NCBI RefSeq assembly: GCF_030505195.1
Contig: NZ_CP129672.1
Location: 62,001-126,000, forward strand
Origin: Comamonas testosteroni
Lineage (GTDB): Bacteria > Pseudomonadota > Gammaproteobacteria > Burkholderiales > Burkholderiaceae_C
Direction of reading: 5' to 3'
DNA: 64,000 bases
Below the pieces are notes generated by a model. The model searched no databases, had not been told where the DNA came from, and saw nothing but the letters and a program-made list of their open reading frames with translations. Position 1 is the stretch's first letter. Each line of letters starts with the position of its first letter. This document shows positions 8,707-16,566 of the stretch, piece after piece. A program made the translations under genes and the position numbers.

Positions 8707-8720
8707 CGGAAAATTTTCCG
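8707..8720. repeat. Perfect 14-bp palindrome
   Basis: CGGAAAATTTTCCG is fully self-complementary with no spacer. It lies in the AT-rich block about 355 bases upstream of the first secreted-protein gene. A protein-binding site is possible but no family is recognised. Confidence 0.6.
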
Positions 8721-8747
8721 CATACAAGCATCAGAATATAGATGATT

Positions 8748-8781
8748 ATATTGTTTTGAAAATTACACTTAAAAACAATAT
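8748..8781. repeat. Inverted repeat with 10-bp perfect arms in AT-rich block
   Basis: ATATTGTTTT at 8748-8757 and AAAACAATAT at 8772-8781 are perfect reverse complements with a 14-base spacer. It may be a binding site or a weak hairpin; it has no GC stem, so it is not a standard terminator. Confidence 0.55.
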
Positions 8782-9075
8782 CTAAATTATCTGATTTCGC
8801 TTCATTGTTGATAGCAATGAAGTTATAAATTTCAATAAATTGCACAAATAGCAGCAGCAGATAAGCAAAATCCTATTTCGTGCCCAAACAAGGTATTTCT
8901 GTTTTCATCCGGCTTATTGAAACTGCCATTAACCGAATGAACGTTTTGGAACAGACCAGACACCTGCGAAGCCAAAACGCAACTTCGGTTGGCATTGATC
9001 ACTGTGCAATGGCAAATGATCTTTCGCCTGAATTCATCCCGGTGGTCTGAGAACTCGCTGTTCAAAGGAATGATC

Positions 9076-9750
9076 ATGAAAAAGTCTTTGATTGTCATGG
9101 CGGTTGCTGCCTTGGCTGGTGTGGCATCTGCTGCAACCAACACGGGGACCAATGCATCCTCGGGAACCTATTCCTCGGTTGCAAGCTCCGGCACCGGCAG
9201 CGCTGTGAGCTTCAATAGTGCGACGGCCAGCGCTCACGCAAGCGGCTTTGGAACCAGCACCGGTACAACCGGTTCCTGGGGGCCTGTGGCCTCGGGCCAA
9301 TCGAATGTCGGCGGAAGCGCATCCACCACAGGAACTGTCACCAGTCTTGCTGCGACCAGCGGGGGAGGCGTTGCTGGCGGCTACGGAGTCACCAACGCCA
9401 ACGCACATTCGGATGTAGGTAGCAATTACCTCGGCCACGCTCCCGGCAAGTTGGTCAGCGGTGGCGCCGGAGGCTACGCAAACTCGAGCACCAACAATAT
9501 GGCAGGAACTGCGTCCATCGGCAATGGCATTGCGGTGGTGAACAGCGCGGCCCATACCAACTCCTACTTTGGCGCGAACTCGCAGGCGATCTCGGGTCCT
9601 GGAGGAACCTCGACCAGCAATAACTCTGGCGCCTCCTCTATTGGCAACGCGACAACTACCGGGTTCAGCCTGGGTACAGCCTTCGGAGGCTCCAATGGAG
9701 GCGGAACTTCGGGCAATGCTTACGGATGGGCGAACTCGGCTGCCAACTAG
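9076..9750 (+). CDS. Secreted low-complexity Gly/Ser/Thr/Asn/Ala-rich protein of unknown function
   Basis: A 224-residue protein with a clear Sec signal (MKKSLIVMAVAALAGVASAA). The mature part is almost entirely G, S, T, N and A, with no cysteine and very few charged residues. Recurring short patterns of the form TGTxxS, SxxGNA and NAxAxS suggest an extended, repeat-like extracellular chain. AAAGGAA five to six bases before the ATG supports this start over an upstream ATG at 8989, which would place the signal inside the protein. The second secreted-protein gene follows 82 bases later. Composition resembles surface or matrix proteins, but I recognise no family; amyloid, adhesin or spacer roles are guesses. 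Confidence 0.8.
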   Translation: MKKSLIVMAVAALAGVASAATNTGTNASSGTYSSVASSGTGSAVSFNSATASAHASGFGTSTGTTGSWGPVASGQSNVGGSASTTGTVTSLAATSGGGVAGGYGVTNANAHSDVGSNYLGHAPGKLVSGGAGGYANSSTNNMAGTASIGNGIAVVNSAAHTNSYFGANSQAISGPGGTSTSNNSGASSIGNATTTGFSLGTAFGGSNGGGTSGNAYGWANSAAN

Positions 9751-9781
9751 AGAAGGTCCGCGAACTCAGTTGTATTGCCCC

Positions 9782-9816
9782 CCCCGAGTTGAGGCCTCCC
9801 AAGTCAAGACTCGGGG
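9782..9816 (+). promoter_or_regulatory. Hairpin between the two secreted-protein genes
   Basis: CCCCGAGT (9782-9789) and ACTCGGGG (9809-9816) are perfect reverse complements with a 19-base loop that itself contains the palindrome GAGGCCTC. The stem ends four bases before the AGGAG ribosome site of the downstream gene (9821-9825). It could stabilise or process the mRNA, or modulate translation of the second gene. No T-run follows. Confidence 0.6.
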
Positions 9817-9832
9817 ACAAAGGAGAAACAGC

Positions 9833-10543
9833 ATGAAAGCCTCAATAGCCTTGCTAAGCCTTTGTGTCCCTTTGTGCAGCTTTGCGCAGAACGCCGACAG
9901 CAGTGCACAAAGCCTCTCCAACTCCTCGTCCGTGGGAGCACAACAGAATCAGTCGGTCACCATCGTCAATCCGGTTGCTGCTCCGGCGGACAGTCGGTCT
10001 GTATCCACGATGGACAGCAGATCCACCTCAACTTCCGACCAAAAAATAACAACAAGCGGAACAACCACGCAGAACCTGAACAATACGGTGTCCGGGACGT
10101 CCAAGAACATTGTGGAGTACACAGGTACTTACACCATGAAGAACGTTCCCAGCGTGAACGGCCCAAACCTCACGACCAGCAATGACACCTGCATGGGCAG
10201 CAGCAGCGGCAGTGCCAACGGCCCTGGCTTTGGCGTGAGCTTCGGCACCACCTGGACGGACGAGCATTGCAAGCGCCTGAAAATGAGCCGTGAGCTCTGG
10301 AACAAGGGCATGAAGGCCGCCTCGCTGGCAATGGACTGCATGGATCCCGCCGCTCGCGTGGCACTGGAGATCACGGGCTCGAAATGCCCGCAATCCATGA
10401 CTGCAGACGAGCGCCGCAACAACTACGGCCCGGATGCTTCGGCACAAGGCAGTCCTGCACCGTCTACCGAGCAGGCCGCTTCTGGCGCCGGTCTCGGACA
10501 GGCAATTGAGTCCAGGCAAACGGCAAGCTTCTATCCGAACTGA
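9833..10543 (+). CDS. Secreted protein of unknown function with a Cys-containing central domain
   Basis: A 236-residue protein with a Sec signal (MKASIALLSLCVPLCSFAQ), start supported by AGGAG seven bases upstream. Residues about 20-100 are S/T/N/Q-rich low complexity. A compact domain follows at about 100-185: YTMKNVPSVNGPNLTTSNDT, then CMGSSSGSANGPGFGVSFGT, WTDEHCKRLKMSRELWNKGM and ALEITGSKCPQ. It has four cysteines, two of them around the helical SRELWNKGMKAASLAMDCMD. The C-terminus is again disordered. I have a vague impression of similar proteins in other beta-proteobacteria and phage-related loci but cannot name a family. Pairing with the preceding gene suggests a joint extracellular role. 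Confidence 0.8.
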   Translation: MKASIALLSLCVPLCSFAQNADSSAQSLSNSSSVGAQQNQSVTIVNPVAAPADSRSVSTMDSRSTSTSDQKITTSGTTTQNLNNTVSGTSKNIVEYTGTYTMKNVPSVNGPNLTTSNDTCMGSSSGSANGPGFGVSFGTTWTDEHCKRLKMSRELWNKGMKAASLAMDCMDPAARVALEITGSKCPQSMTADERRNNYGPDASAQGSPAPSTEQAASGAGLGQAIESRQTASFYPN

Positions 10544-10927
10544 CGAGCGCTCAAGCCAATCCCCACGGGCGGCACAAGGGCAGCATGAGCCTGGGCGAAT
10601 TCTGTGAAATGCAGCAGCAATCCGTGCAATGACTAGAGCTTTGGTCCAAGGCAAGCCCAGTTGACGCAGCTGTGGAATTTCTGTCTCATGGAAGGGCAAA
10701 TCCATACAAGCACTGAAGAGTACTGGCTGCGCTTTAAACCATGCCTCTGCAACCCCTCAGCCTGATCCATTGTGGACTGCAAGTCCTCCTGAATCCGCTC
10801 TATCCAGGCAGCCCCAATCTAGCGGGCTGCTGCGATACGCTAGCATTCTCTTTTGCACCTTGGCGCTCTGTCGCATCGTGCGGGATTTCTCCGCCTGCCC
10901 CTTCGAGATCCAGCCCATTTATCCGTC
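10544..10927. other. Intergenic region before the DUF1697 gene
   Basis: About 380 bases without a gene I can support. Open frames here are short, overlap each other and lack family signals. No terminator with a T-run was seen after the secreted-protein gene. Confidence 0.5.
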
Positions 10928-11467
10928 ATGCCCATCTATGTTGCCCTGCTGCGGGCCGTCAATGTTGGCGGAACCAGCAAACTCCCCATGGCGGAGTTGA
11001 AGTCCATGTGCAAGGCCGAAGGGTTTGCGCAGGTACAGACCTATATTGCCAGCGGCAATGTGGTGCTGGATGCAGATTGCACTGAGCAGCAGCTCAAGTC
11101 GGCATTGGAGCGACGCCTGGCCAGTTATGCAGGTAAGCCCGTGGATGTCATCGTGCGCACGGCCCGGGAGATGACGGAGGTCCTGGCCAACAACCCCTTT
11201 CCCGAATCCCCGGGCAACCGCACTGTTGCCATCTTTCTCGATGAAGAACCACCTGCAGACACGCTGACCCAGATCAAGGGTCGCAAGGACGAACAACTGC
11301 AGTTGGGACGGCGCGAGATCTATGTGGCTTATGGTGCGCGAATGGGCAGTTCCAAGCTCAAGATTCCAGCAGCTGCCCAAGGTACTGCCAGAAATATCAA
11401 CACGATTGCCCAATTGGTTGAAATGGCGACAGCACGCCATGAGATTGCGACGCGAAAAAAGCGCTGA
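10928..11467 (+). CDS. DUF1697 family protein
   Basis: A 179-residue protein. The opening MPIYVALLRAVNVGGTSKLPMAELKSM and the following TYIASGNVVLD are diagnostic of DUF1697, as are the NNPF motif near residue 90 and KLKIPAAAQGTARNINTIAQLVEM at the end. The family is cytoplasmic with no assigned reaction. The ATG at 10928 begins the conserved domain; upstream in-frame codons have no family similarity. It stands alone on the plus strand, with a convergent DUF2625 gene downstream. Confidence 0.92.
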   Translation: MPIYVALLRAVNVGGTSKLPMAELKSMCKAEGFAQVQTYIASGNVVLDADCTEQQLKSALERRLASYAGKPVDVIVRTAREMTEVLANNPFPESPGNRTVAIFLDEEPPADTLTQIKGRKDEQLQLGRREIYVAYGARMGSSKLKIPAAAQGTARNINTIAQLVEMATARHEIATRKKR

Positions 11468-11555
11468 TACCCGCTTGAGCCGGTCGCACGCAGGCGGTGA
11501 AAGCGGCGCAGCCACCTGATACCTCATCCTTTGTCTTAGCTCAGGCAGGCTCTTT

Positions 11556-12185
11556 CTATCCACTCTTGCTCATGAATGCATAGTGTTCTGCCGCCGGTAC
11601 CGGTCTGCGCGCACTCGAATGTATGGAGCCCTGCTCCGTGAAGAGAAAAGGATAGAAGCTCATGCAAGCATCATTGCCCATGCCGGCCACCTCGGTTTCC
11701 CAGCCTTCCCAACGCAAATCACGATAGAAGTCGCGCAGCCCCCCCGTGAAAGCCCATTGCACAAACGCCGTATGCCTCATCTCCAGCGATTCCCAGGCCC
11801 AGGTGTCTGGCGCTAGATAATGGATAGCCCCCAGATCCTCGCCAAGTGCCCCGCCATTGATGGCGAAGAATCCACCTACGGCATCGTCGGCAATCAGCAA
11901 AAATCCGCTGCTGCGCGCGCGATTCCACGCCGCGAGATCGCGCGTGAGCATGGGATGCCCCGAGCCCAGCATTCTGAGCCATCCCCCGTCAATGAGAACT
12001 CCACCGGTTCCATGGGCTATGGCACCCAGCGGCGAGCGTGTCGTGACCTGCAATGCAAGCAATACGGAGTCTCTCTGGGCCGAGGGAGGAAGACATTCGA
12101 CAGGAACGCTCGCGTCCTGAGCCCAGGCTTGTATCAGCGACAAGGCCGGCTCGTCGCGCTCCAAAAGTTCTGCCAGTGCACGCAT
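11556..12185 (-). CDS. DUF2625 family protein
   Basis: A 209-residue soluble protein. Conserved stretches include ALQVTTRSPLGAIAHGTGGV, GWLRMLGSGHPMLTRDLAAW, ADDAVGGFFAINGGALGEDL, YLAPDTWAWESLEM and FYRDLRWEGWETEV, followed by SFYPFLFTEQG. These are the hallmark segments of DUF2625. The function is unknown. The start at 12183-12185 (MRALAELL) follows AGGGGG at good spacing, better than an in-frame codon six residues upstream. Members of this family sometimes sit near toxin-immunity loci, but no toxin gene is visible here. Confidence 0.9.
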   Translation of the reverse strand: MRALAELLERDEPALSLIQAWAQDASVPVECLPPSAQRDSVLLALQVTTRSPLGAIAHGTGGVLIDGGWLRMLGSGHPMLTRDLAAWNRARSSGFLLIADDAVGGFFAINGGALGEDLGAIHYLAPDTWAWESLEMRHTAFVQWAFTGGLRDFYRDLRWEGWETEVAGMGNDACMSFYPFLFTEQGSIHSSARRPVPAAEHYAFMSKSG

Positions 12186-12327
12186 TGATCCCCCTTGATG
12201 CATAAGTCAATAACATCGGGATTCTGACATTTGATCCTGGTATCCAGAAGTCTCGTGAAAGGCTTCAAATCGATGCATGGCTCGACATTGACTTGATGGC
12301 TCATTCGCCAAGCATCGGCTCCAGCTG

Positions 12328-12723
12328 CTAGCTAACGCTTGGCAGTGTCTGGACTGCTTGCGCGGAATGAGGGTGTGACTGATTCAGACCTATGGTGCAG
12401 CCAAAGGGGTCAAGCAGCATTGCCGCAACCGCACCAAGGCTTGTGACAATAGGACCTCGGTACAAAACGGCCCCTCTTTGTTCAAGTTCCCATATCGCCT
12501 CCTGCAGATCAGCCACCGCCCAATAGACTGTCGCCCCGCCGACTCCACCTGGAGACTTACTGTCCTGCGGATGGAAACCAATCAGGCATCCTGGTGTCCT
12601 GATAAAAGCGTAGTGATGATTCTCATATTGCACCTCGGTCTGAAACAACTCGGCATACCAGATAGAAGCGGCATCAATATCTTGCACAAACAGCACGACG
12701 GATTCAATTTGCTTCAGCAACAT
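12328..12723 (-). CDS. VOC-superfamily (glyoxalase/bleomycin resistance-like) protein
   Basis: A 131-residue protein with the beta-alpha-beta-beta-beta pattern of the vicinal-oxygen-chelate fold: MLLKQIESVVLFVQDIDAAS with AIWYAELFQ-type helix, a central beta hairpin (HHYAFIRTPGCLIGFHPQD), then ATVYWAVADLQEAIWELEQR and a C-terminal AAMLLDPFGCTIGLNQ, which is the typical closing metal-ligand strand. The substrate cannot be told; such single-domain proteins include lyases, dioxygenase-like enzymes and drug-binding proteins. It is monocistronic, and convergent genes do not overlap it. Confidence 0.88.
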   Translation of the reverse strand: MLLKQIESVVLFVQDIDAASIWYAELFQTEVQYENHHYAFIRTPGCLIGFHPQDSKSPGGVGGATVYWAVADLQEAIWELEQRGAVLYRGPIVTSLGAVAAMLLDPFGCTIGLNQSHPHSAQAVQTLPSVS

Positions 12724-13163
12724 AAGCTATCAAGGACTCTGCAAAACAGCGGTCCACAAATATAGCGCTGGCCTGGTGCTGAAAAGCAACCGATATGCAG
12801 AAGCTGAGATCGCGTGAGAAGCATGCCGCGCATGCATCCAGAAGCAATCGACCCCCGAGAATGTCTGCTTCCTCCTCACCCGCCATTGGGTGGCACTCTG
12901 AAGCCTGCCCCTACTCGCGCCTCGGCGCGCTCCAGCCAATTCCGGACTTGTGCCAGCCAGCGCCATGCGCGAGCCTGCCCAGGCCCTGCCGCTTCAAGCC
13001 TGTGAGTGGACGCTGCTACAGCTCCGTCATCCAATGCGTCATATCCCGCGCTGCGGCCTTCAATTCGATGATTTTTCATGGTCAGCCAATGGTCTTTGGC
13101 GGCCAAACATCTGTAAAGTTGAATGATCTGACCATTCAATTCAGAAAATCTGATTCAAAGTCC
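12724..13163. other. Intergenic region upstream of a LysR-type regulator
   Basis: About 440 bases. Overlapping open frames occur on both strands but none has a family signal or ribosome site. The final 100 bases become AT-rich and should hold the LysR gene promoter. A LysR regulator normally sits beside a divergent target gene; none is visible here, so any original partner may be lost. Confidence 0.5.
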
Positions 13164-14081
13164 ATGCGAAACCTGAATCTCGATCAACTGCAGACCCTAA
13201 TTGCCATCGCCGATCTCGGCACCTTTGCCGCGGCAGCCCAGGCGCTGCATCTGGCACCACCCACGGTCAGCCTGCACATCAAGGAGCTGGAGGCTCGCAT
13301 GAACGCCACGCTGTTGCTGCGCGGCAGGCGCCAGGCAGAGCTGACATCGGCCGGCCAAGTGTTGGTCCAGAAAGGACGCAAGCTGCTCGAGGCCGGCGAC
13401 GACCTGATCGATCAGGTGCAGCGTCACGCCAGCGGCCGCGCCGGCCTAGTCAAGGTGGGTGTATCGGCCGGAGTCAATATCCGGCTGTTTCCGCTGATGC
13501 TCGATGCCCTGAGTCGTCACAACCCGGGCATTGACATCAAGCTGGAGGCTGTTGGCTCGGCCGACTCCATGCAGCGCCTCAAGGCCGGAACGCTCGATAT
13601 CGGCCTGGTCGCCAGCCCGCAGGCGGAGACGGCCGAGATCATGCTCACGCCCTGGCGTAACGACCCTATGGTGGCCCTGTTACCCGCAGCCTGGGAGGTC
13701 CCCGAACGGGTCAGCCCCGAATGGCTGGCAAGCCGCCCCTGGGCCTGCTTTGCTTCCGCCACGCAGATGCACGGCCTGATTGCCGGCTGGTTCGGCCAGG
13801 CAGGCCTGAGTCCTCGCCCATTCATTGCTCTGACCTATACCGAGGCGCTCAAAAGCTTGGCTGCCGCTGGTCAGGCTGCAGCTCTGCTGCCGCTGGAGGC
13901 CATGGAAGAGCAGCAACAACAGAGCAGTGTGCAAATACGGCATCTGTCACCCACCTTGATGCGCCCCATGGCCATCGCCCATCGCCAATTGCCGACGCTG
14001 AACCCTGCGGTCGCCAGCGTGCTGGCGGTGCTGGCGAAGTTCGGCAATCAGGCAGCGGTATCCACGCCACGCCTTTCTTGA
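13164..14081 (+). CDS. LysR-family transcriptional regulator
   Basis: A 305-residue regulator. The N-terminal winged helix-turn-helix covers about residues 1-62 (LNLDQLQTLIAIADLGTFAA, then AAQALHLAPPTVSLHIKELE and a wing). A periplasmic-binding-like effector domain follows from about 90 (VKVGVSAGVNIRLFPLMLDA...). The start MRNLNLDQLQTL at 13164 begins exactly at the family's usual first helix; a frame extending 120 codons upstream has no family similarity. The target and inducer are unknown, because no divergent enzyme gene is adjacent and the downstream ABC-F gene is an unlikely target. Confidence 0.92.
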   Translation: MRNLNLDQLQTLIAIADLGTFAAAAQALHLAPPTVSLHIKELEARMNATLLLRGRRQAELTSAGQVLVQKGRKLLEAGDDLIDQVQRHASGRAGLVKVGVSAGVNIRLFPLMLDALSRHNPGIDIKLEAVGSADSMQRLKAGTLDIGLVASPQAETAEIMLTPWRNDPMVALLPAAWEVPERVSPEWLASRPWACFASATQMHGLIAGWFGQAGLSPRPFIALTYTEALKSLAAAGQAAALLPLEAMEEQQQQSSVQIRHLSPTLMRPMAIAHRQLPTLNPAVASVLAVLAKFGNQAAVSTPRLS

Positions 14082-14250
14082 CCTCAGCGCCGCACAGCCT
14101 AAAATAGACCACTTCAACTTTCCACCGAGGCACTTCACCCATGCGCCATTGATGCCGCCGTCTGATTGACGGCCACCTCCCCTCCTCCCAATCGCTGCCG
14201 CCCATATGTGCAGCCTGGGGATGTTAGGCATCAACCCATCGCATGGTTCT

Positions 14251-15882
14251 ATGACAGAAGCTCGCCTGACGCTGAATGGCGTCACCTACACGCTGCCCAA
14301 TGGGTGGCCGCTCTTTTCCAATCTTTGCTGCAGCTTCGGCTCACAGCGCACGGCGCTGGTGGGCCGCAATGGCGTCGGAAAAACCGTGCTGGCCCGCATC
14401 CTGGCTGGAGAGTTGTCTCCTGGCGGCGGCAGCGTGACACGAGCGGGCCGCATTCACTATCTGCCGCAAAACCCGCTGGCATCGCGTCCGGGACTGAACC
14501 TTGCTGCACTTGCAGGCCTGGGCGACACGCTGCTGGCACTGGAGCGCATCGAACAAGGCAGCTGCGAAGCCAGCGACTACGAACTGCTAGCCGAGCGCTG
14601 GGACATACGTCAGCAGTTTCAGATGCAGCTTGAACGGATCGGCCTGCCTCAGCTGGCACCGCAAACACCTGCCAGCCAGCTCAGCGGCGGCCAGGCCATG
14701 CGCGTGGCGCTGCTGGGTGCACAACTGTCCCAGGCCGACTTTCTGATTCTGGACGAGCCCAGCAATCATCTGGACGCTGCCAGCCGCTCTGCCCTGGCGC
14801 AGCAACTGCAGCAATGGCGCAGCGGTCTGCTGCTGATCAGCCATGACAGAGTCTTGCTGGAGGCTATGGACTCTGTTGCGGAGCTGACCTCCAGCGCAAT
14901 CACCATCTACGGCGGGAATTACTCTTTCTACAGGGAAGTCCAACGCCAGAAAAGCCAGAATGCACAAGACGAGCTGGCCCGCCTCAAGCTGGAACGCAGC
15001 CGCGCCGAGCAAGCCTTGCGCACGCAGCAGGAACGCCAGAGTCGCAGGCAGGCACGCGGTGAAAAGCTGGGAAAGAACGGCAATCAGGCCAAGATTCTGC
15101 TGGACGCGAGCAAGGAGCGCGCACAGAGTTCGGGCGGCAAGCTGGCGACCCAGCAGGCCACAGCGCGCGAAGCCCTGAACCAAAGCGTGCGCGAGGCCGC
15201 CCAGGCACTGCAGCGCCAAGTGGACTGGCAGGCCGAGAGCATTCACTGGCATCTGCCGCAAGGGCTCACGAGCAGCGGAGATCGCATAGTGGCCGAGCTG
15301 CGCGAGGTGCAACTGCCTCATGTGGCAGCGCACTCGTCCTTGAGCCTTGAGCTGCGTGCCGGTCAACGCATGGCCATCACCGGGCCCAATGGCTGCGGCA
15401 AGTCCACACTGCTGCAACTGCTGGCCGCTCAATTGCAGCCGCTGGCGGGTGAATGCAAGCTGAATGCGACACATGCCGTGCTCGACCAGCACCAGAGCTT
15501 GCTGCAACCTTCATCGTCGGTACTGAGCCAGTTGCTGACCGAGAGTCCGGGCACGCCCGAGTCGCTGCAACGCATGCGCCTGGCACAGATCGGGCTGGAC
15601 TTGCGCCATATCGACCAGCCCACCGGGCAGCTCAGCGGGGGCGAACGCCTCAAGGCCGCCATGGCCTGTGCGCTCTACCGCGACGAACCTGCTCAATTAC
15701 TGCTGCTGGACGAGCCCGACAACCACCTGGATCTGCCGTCCCTACAGGCGCTGGAGAGCATGTTGCGCCAATACTCGGGCACGCTACTCATCGTCTCCCA
15801 CGACGCGATGCTGCTCCAGGCTCTGGAGTTGACGCACCAACTCAGCTTTGCCTCTGGGAGATGGACATTGACAGCGCTCTGA
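14251..15882 (+). CDS. ABC-F family ATP-binding protein
   Basis: A 543-residue protein with two ATP-binding cassettes and no membrane domain. First cassette: Walker A GRNGVGKT at about 38-45, signature QLSGGQ, Walker B LILDEPSNHLD. Second: GPNGCGKS, QLSGGERLKAA and LLLLDEPDNHLD. A charged linker rich in K/R/E/Q (about 240-300) joins them, as in ABC-F translation factors and antibiotic-resistance ribosome-protection proteins. The closest layout I know is Uup/YheS-like, but linker type cannot be assigned by eye. The start MTEARLTL at 14251 is chosen because cassette one begins there. Confidence 0.93.
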   Translation: MTEARLTLNGVTYTLPNGWPLFSNLCCSFGSQRTALVGRNGVGKTVLARILAGELSPGGGSVTRAGRIHYLPQNPLASRPGLNLAALAGLGDTLLALERIEQGSCEASDYELLAERWDIRQQFQMQLERIGLPQLAPQTPASQLSGGQAMRVALLGAQLSQADFLILDEPSNHLDAASRSALAQQLQQWRSGLLLISHDRVLLEAMDSVAELTSSAITIYGGNYSFYREVQRQKSQNAQDELARLKLERSRAEQALRTQQERQSRRQARGEKLGKNGNQAKILLDASKERAQSSGGKLATQQATAREALNQSVREAAQALQRQVDWQAESIHWHLPQGLTSSGDRIVAELREVQLPHVAAHSSLSLELRAGQRMAITGPNGCGKSTLLQLLAAQLQPLAGECKLNATHAVLDQHQSLLQPSSSVLSQLLTESPGTPESLQRMRLAQIGLDLRHIDQPTGQLSGGERLKAAMACALYRDEPAQLLLLDEPDNHLDLPSLQALESMLRQYSGTLLIVSHDAMLLQALELTHQLSFASGRWTLTAL

Positions 15883-15954
15883 TCGCAGGAGTCGGCCCGC
15901 AGCGCTCCAACCTGCGGACAGTTACCTGGCGCCCCTGGTTTCGACTTCAGGGCT

Positions 15955-16365
15955 TCAGGAGGTCTTTTTCCAGTTTCGGCCATCCGTGGAGCGGTAGTCG
16001 CCTCCCGTGGCACAGCAGCCGCCCGCGCCAAAGGCCATTCGTCCCAGTGTGACCTGAAGCACGCCTGCTTCGTAACGGATGGACTGACGCTGACAGGAGG
16101 TGAAGAACGGGTAGGGCTCGGGAGCAAGTACTTTTTCCCAGTGGACTTCCCCCTTTTCTAGGGGCTCCACGAGAAAGACCTCGCAGTCGTGGACCAAGAG
16201 GAATACCGGCTGGCCTGCCAGCACACCTTTGAAGACCTGCTCCGGCGCCGCATCACGCGTGGCCTGCGCCTGCTTGCTCAGAGGTGCTGGGGGAGCGTCC
16301 GAATCACAGCCCGCCAGAGCGGTCAGCGCCAGCAACACAAGAGAAATCATGGGCTTTGCCATCAT
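15955..16365 (-). CDS. Putative lipoprotein, hypothetical
   Basis: A 136-residue protein with a lipoprotein signal: MMAKPMISLVLLALTALAGC, lipobox LAGC. The mature part contains EQVFKGVLAGQPVFLLVHDC, a PEPYPFFTSCQRQSIRYEAG segment and a cysteine-containing GAGGCCATGGDYRSTDGRNW end. I do not recognise a family; it looks like a small extracytoplasmic beta-rich domain with possible disulfides. The start at 16363-16365 is chosen because it gives a proper signal; the upstream frame would bury it. It is convergent with the ABC-F gene. Confidence 0.75.
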   Translation of the reverse strand: MMAKPMISLVLLALTALAGCDSDAPPAPLSKQAQATRDAAPEQVFKGVLAGQPVFLLVHDCEVFLVEPLEKGEVHWEKVLAPEPYPFFTSCQRQSIRYEAGVLQVTLGRMAFGAGGCCATGGDYRSTDGRNWKKTS

Positions 16366-16566
16366 GGTGCCAGTATGCCAGCCGTTTCTACGATGCGCGG
16401 CATAGGGACGGGGCGAGATGCGGCTTGCCTCCAGGCCTCCCTGGTAGGTTAGGCTATGCGCATGGGACTGCCAGCAGCCAGACAAGGCCCTTGTCATGCT
16501 CAATCACGGCAGCAGTCACGCCAGTCTTCAATCATGCTTACGGATCAAGGAGTAGATTTGACCAGA

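Larger units (their letters stand above)
8590..8880. other. AT-rich non-coding block between ttrA and the secreted-protein genes
   Basis: The stretch 8336-9075 has no convincing gene. From about 8590 to 8880 it is strikingly AT-rich compared with both flanks, with many A/T runs. It contains a 14-bp perfect palindrome and a 10-bp-arm inverted repeat (listed separately). A 76-codon open frame on the minus strand here has no recognisable features and looks like a by-product of AT-rich sequence. The block may carry the promoter region of the secreted-protein genes. Confidence 0.6.

Noticed and set aside
8615..8845. A 76-codon open frame on the minus strand in the AT-rich block
   Set aside because: AT-rich sequence gives long stop-free frames by chance in low-complexity codons; there is no ribosome site, no family signal, and it spans palindromes.
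9076..9750. Curli or Fap amyloid subunit
   Set aside because: Composition is suggestive, but I see no regular CsgA or FapC repeats and no exporter gene; kept as unknown.
12730..13139. Overlapping minus-strand frames upstream of the LysR gene that might be its divergent target
   Set aside because: No conserved motif, and the frames overlap each other; not enough to call a gene or a relic.
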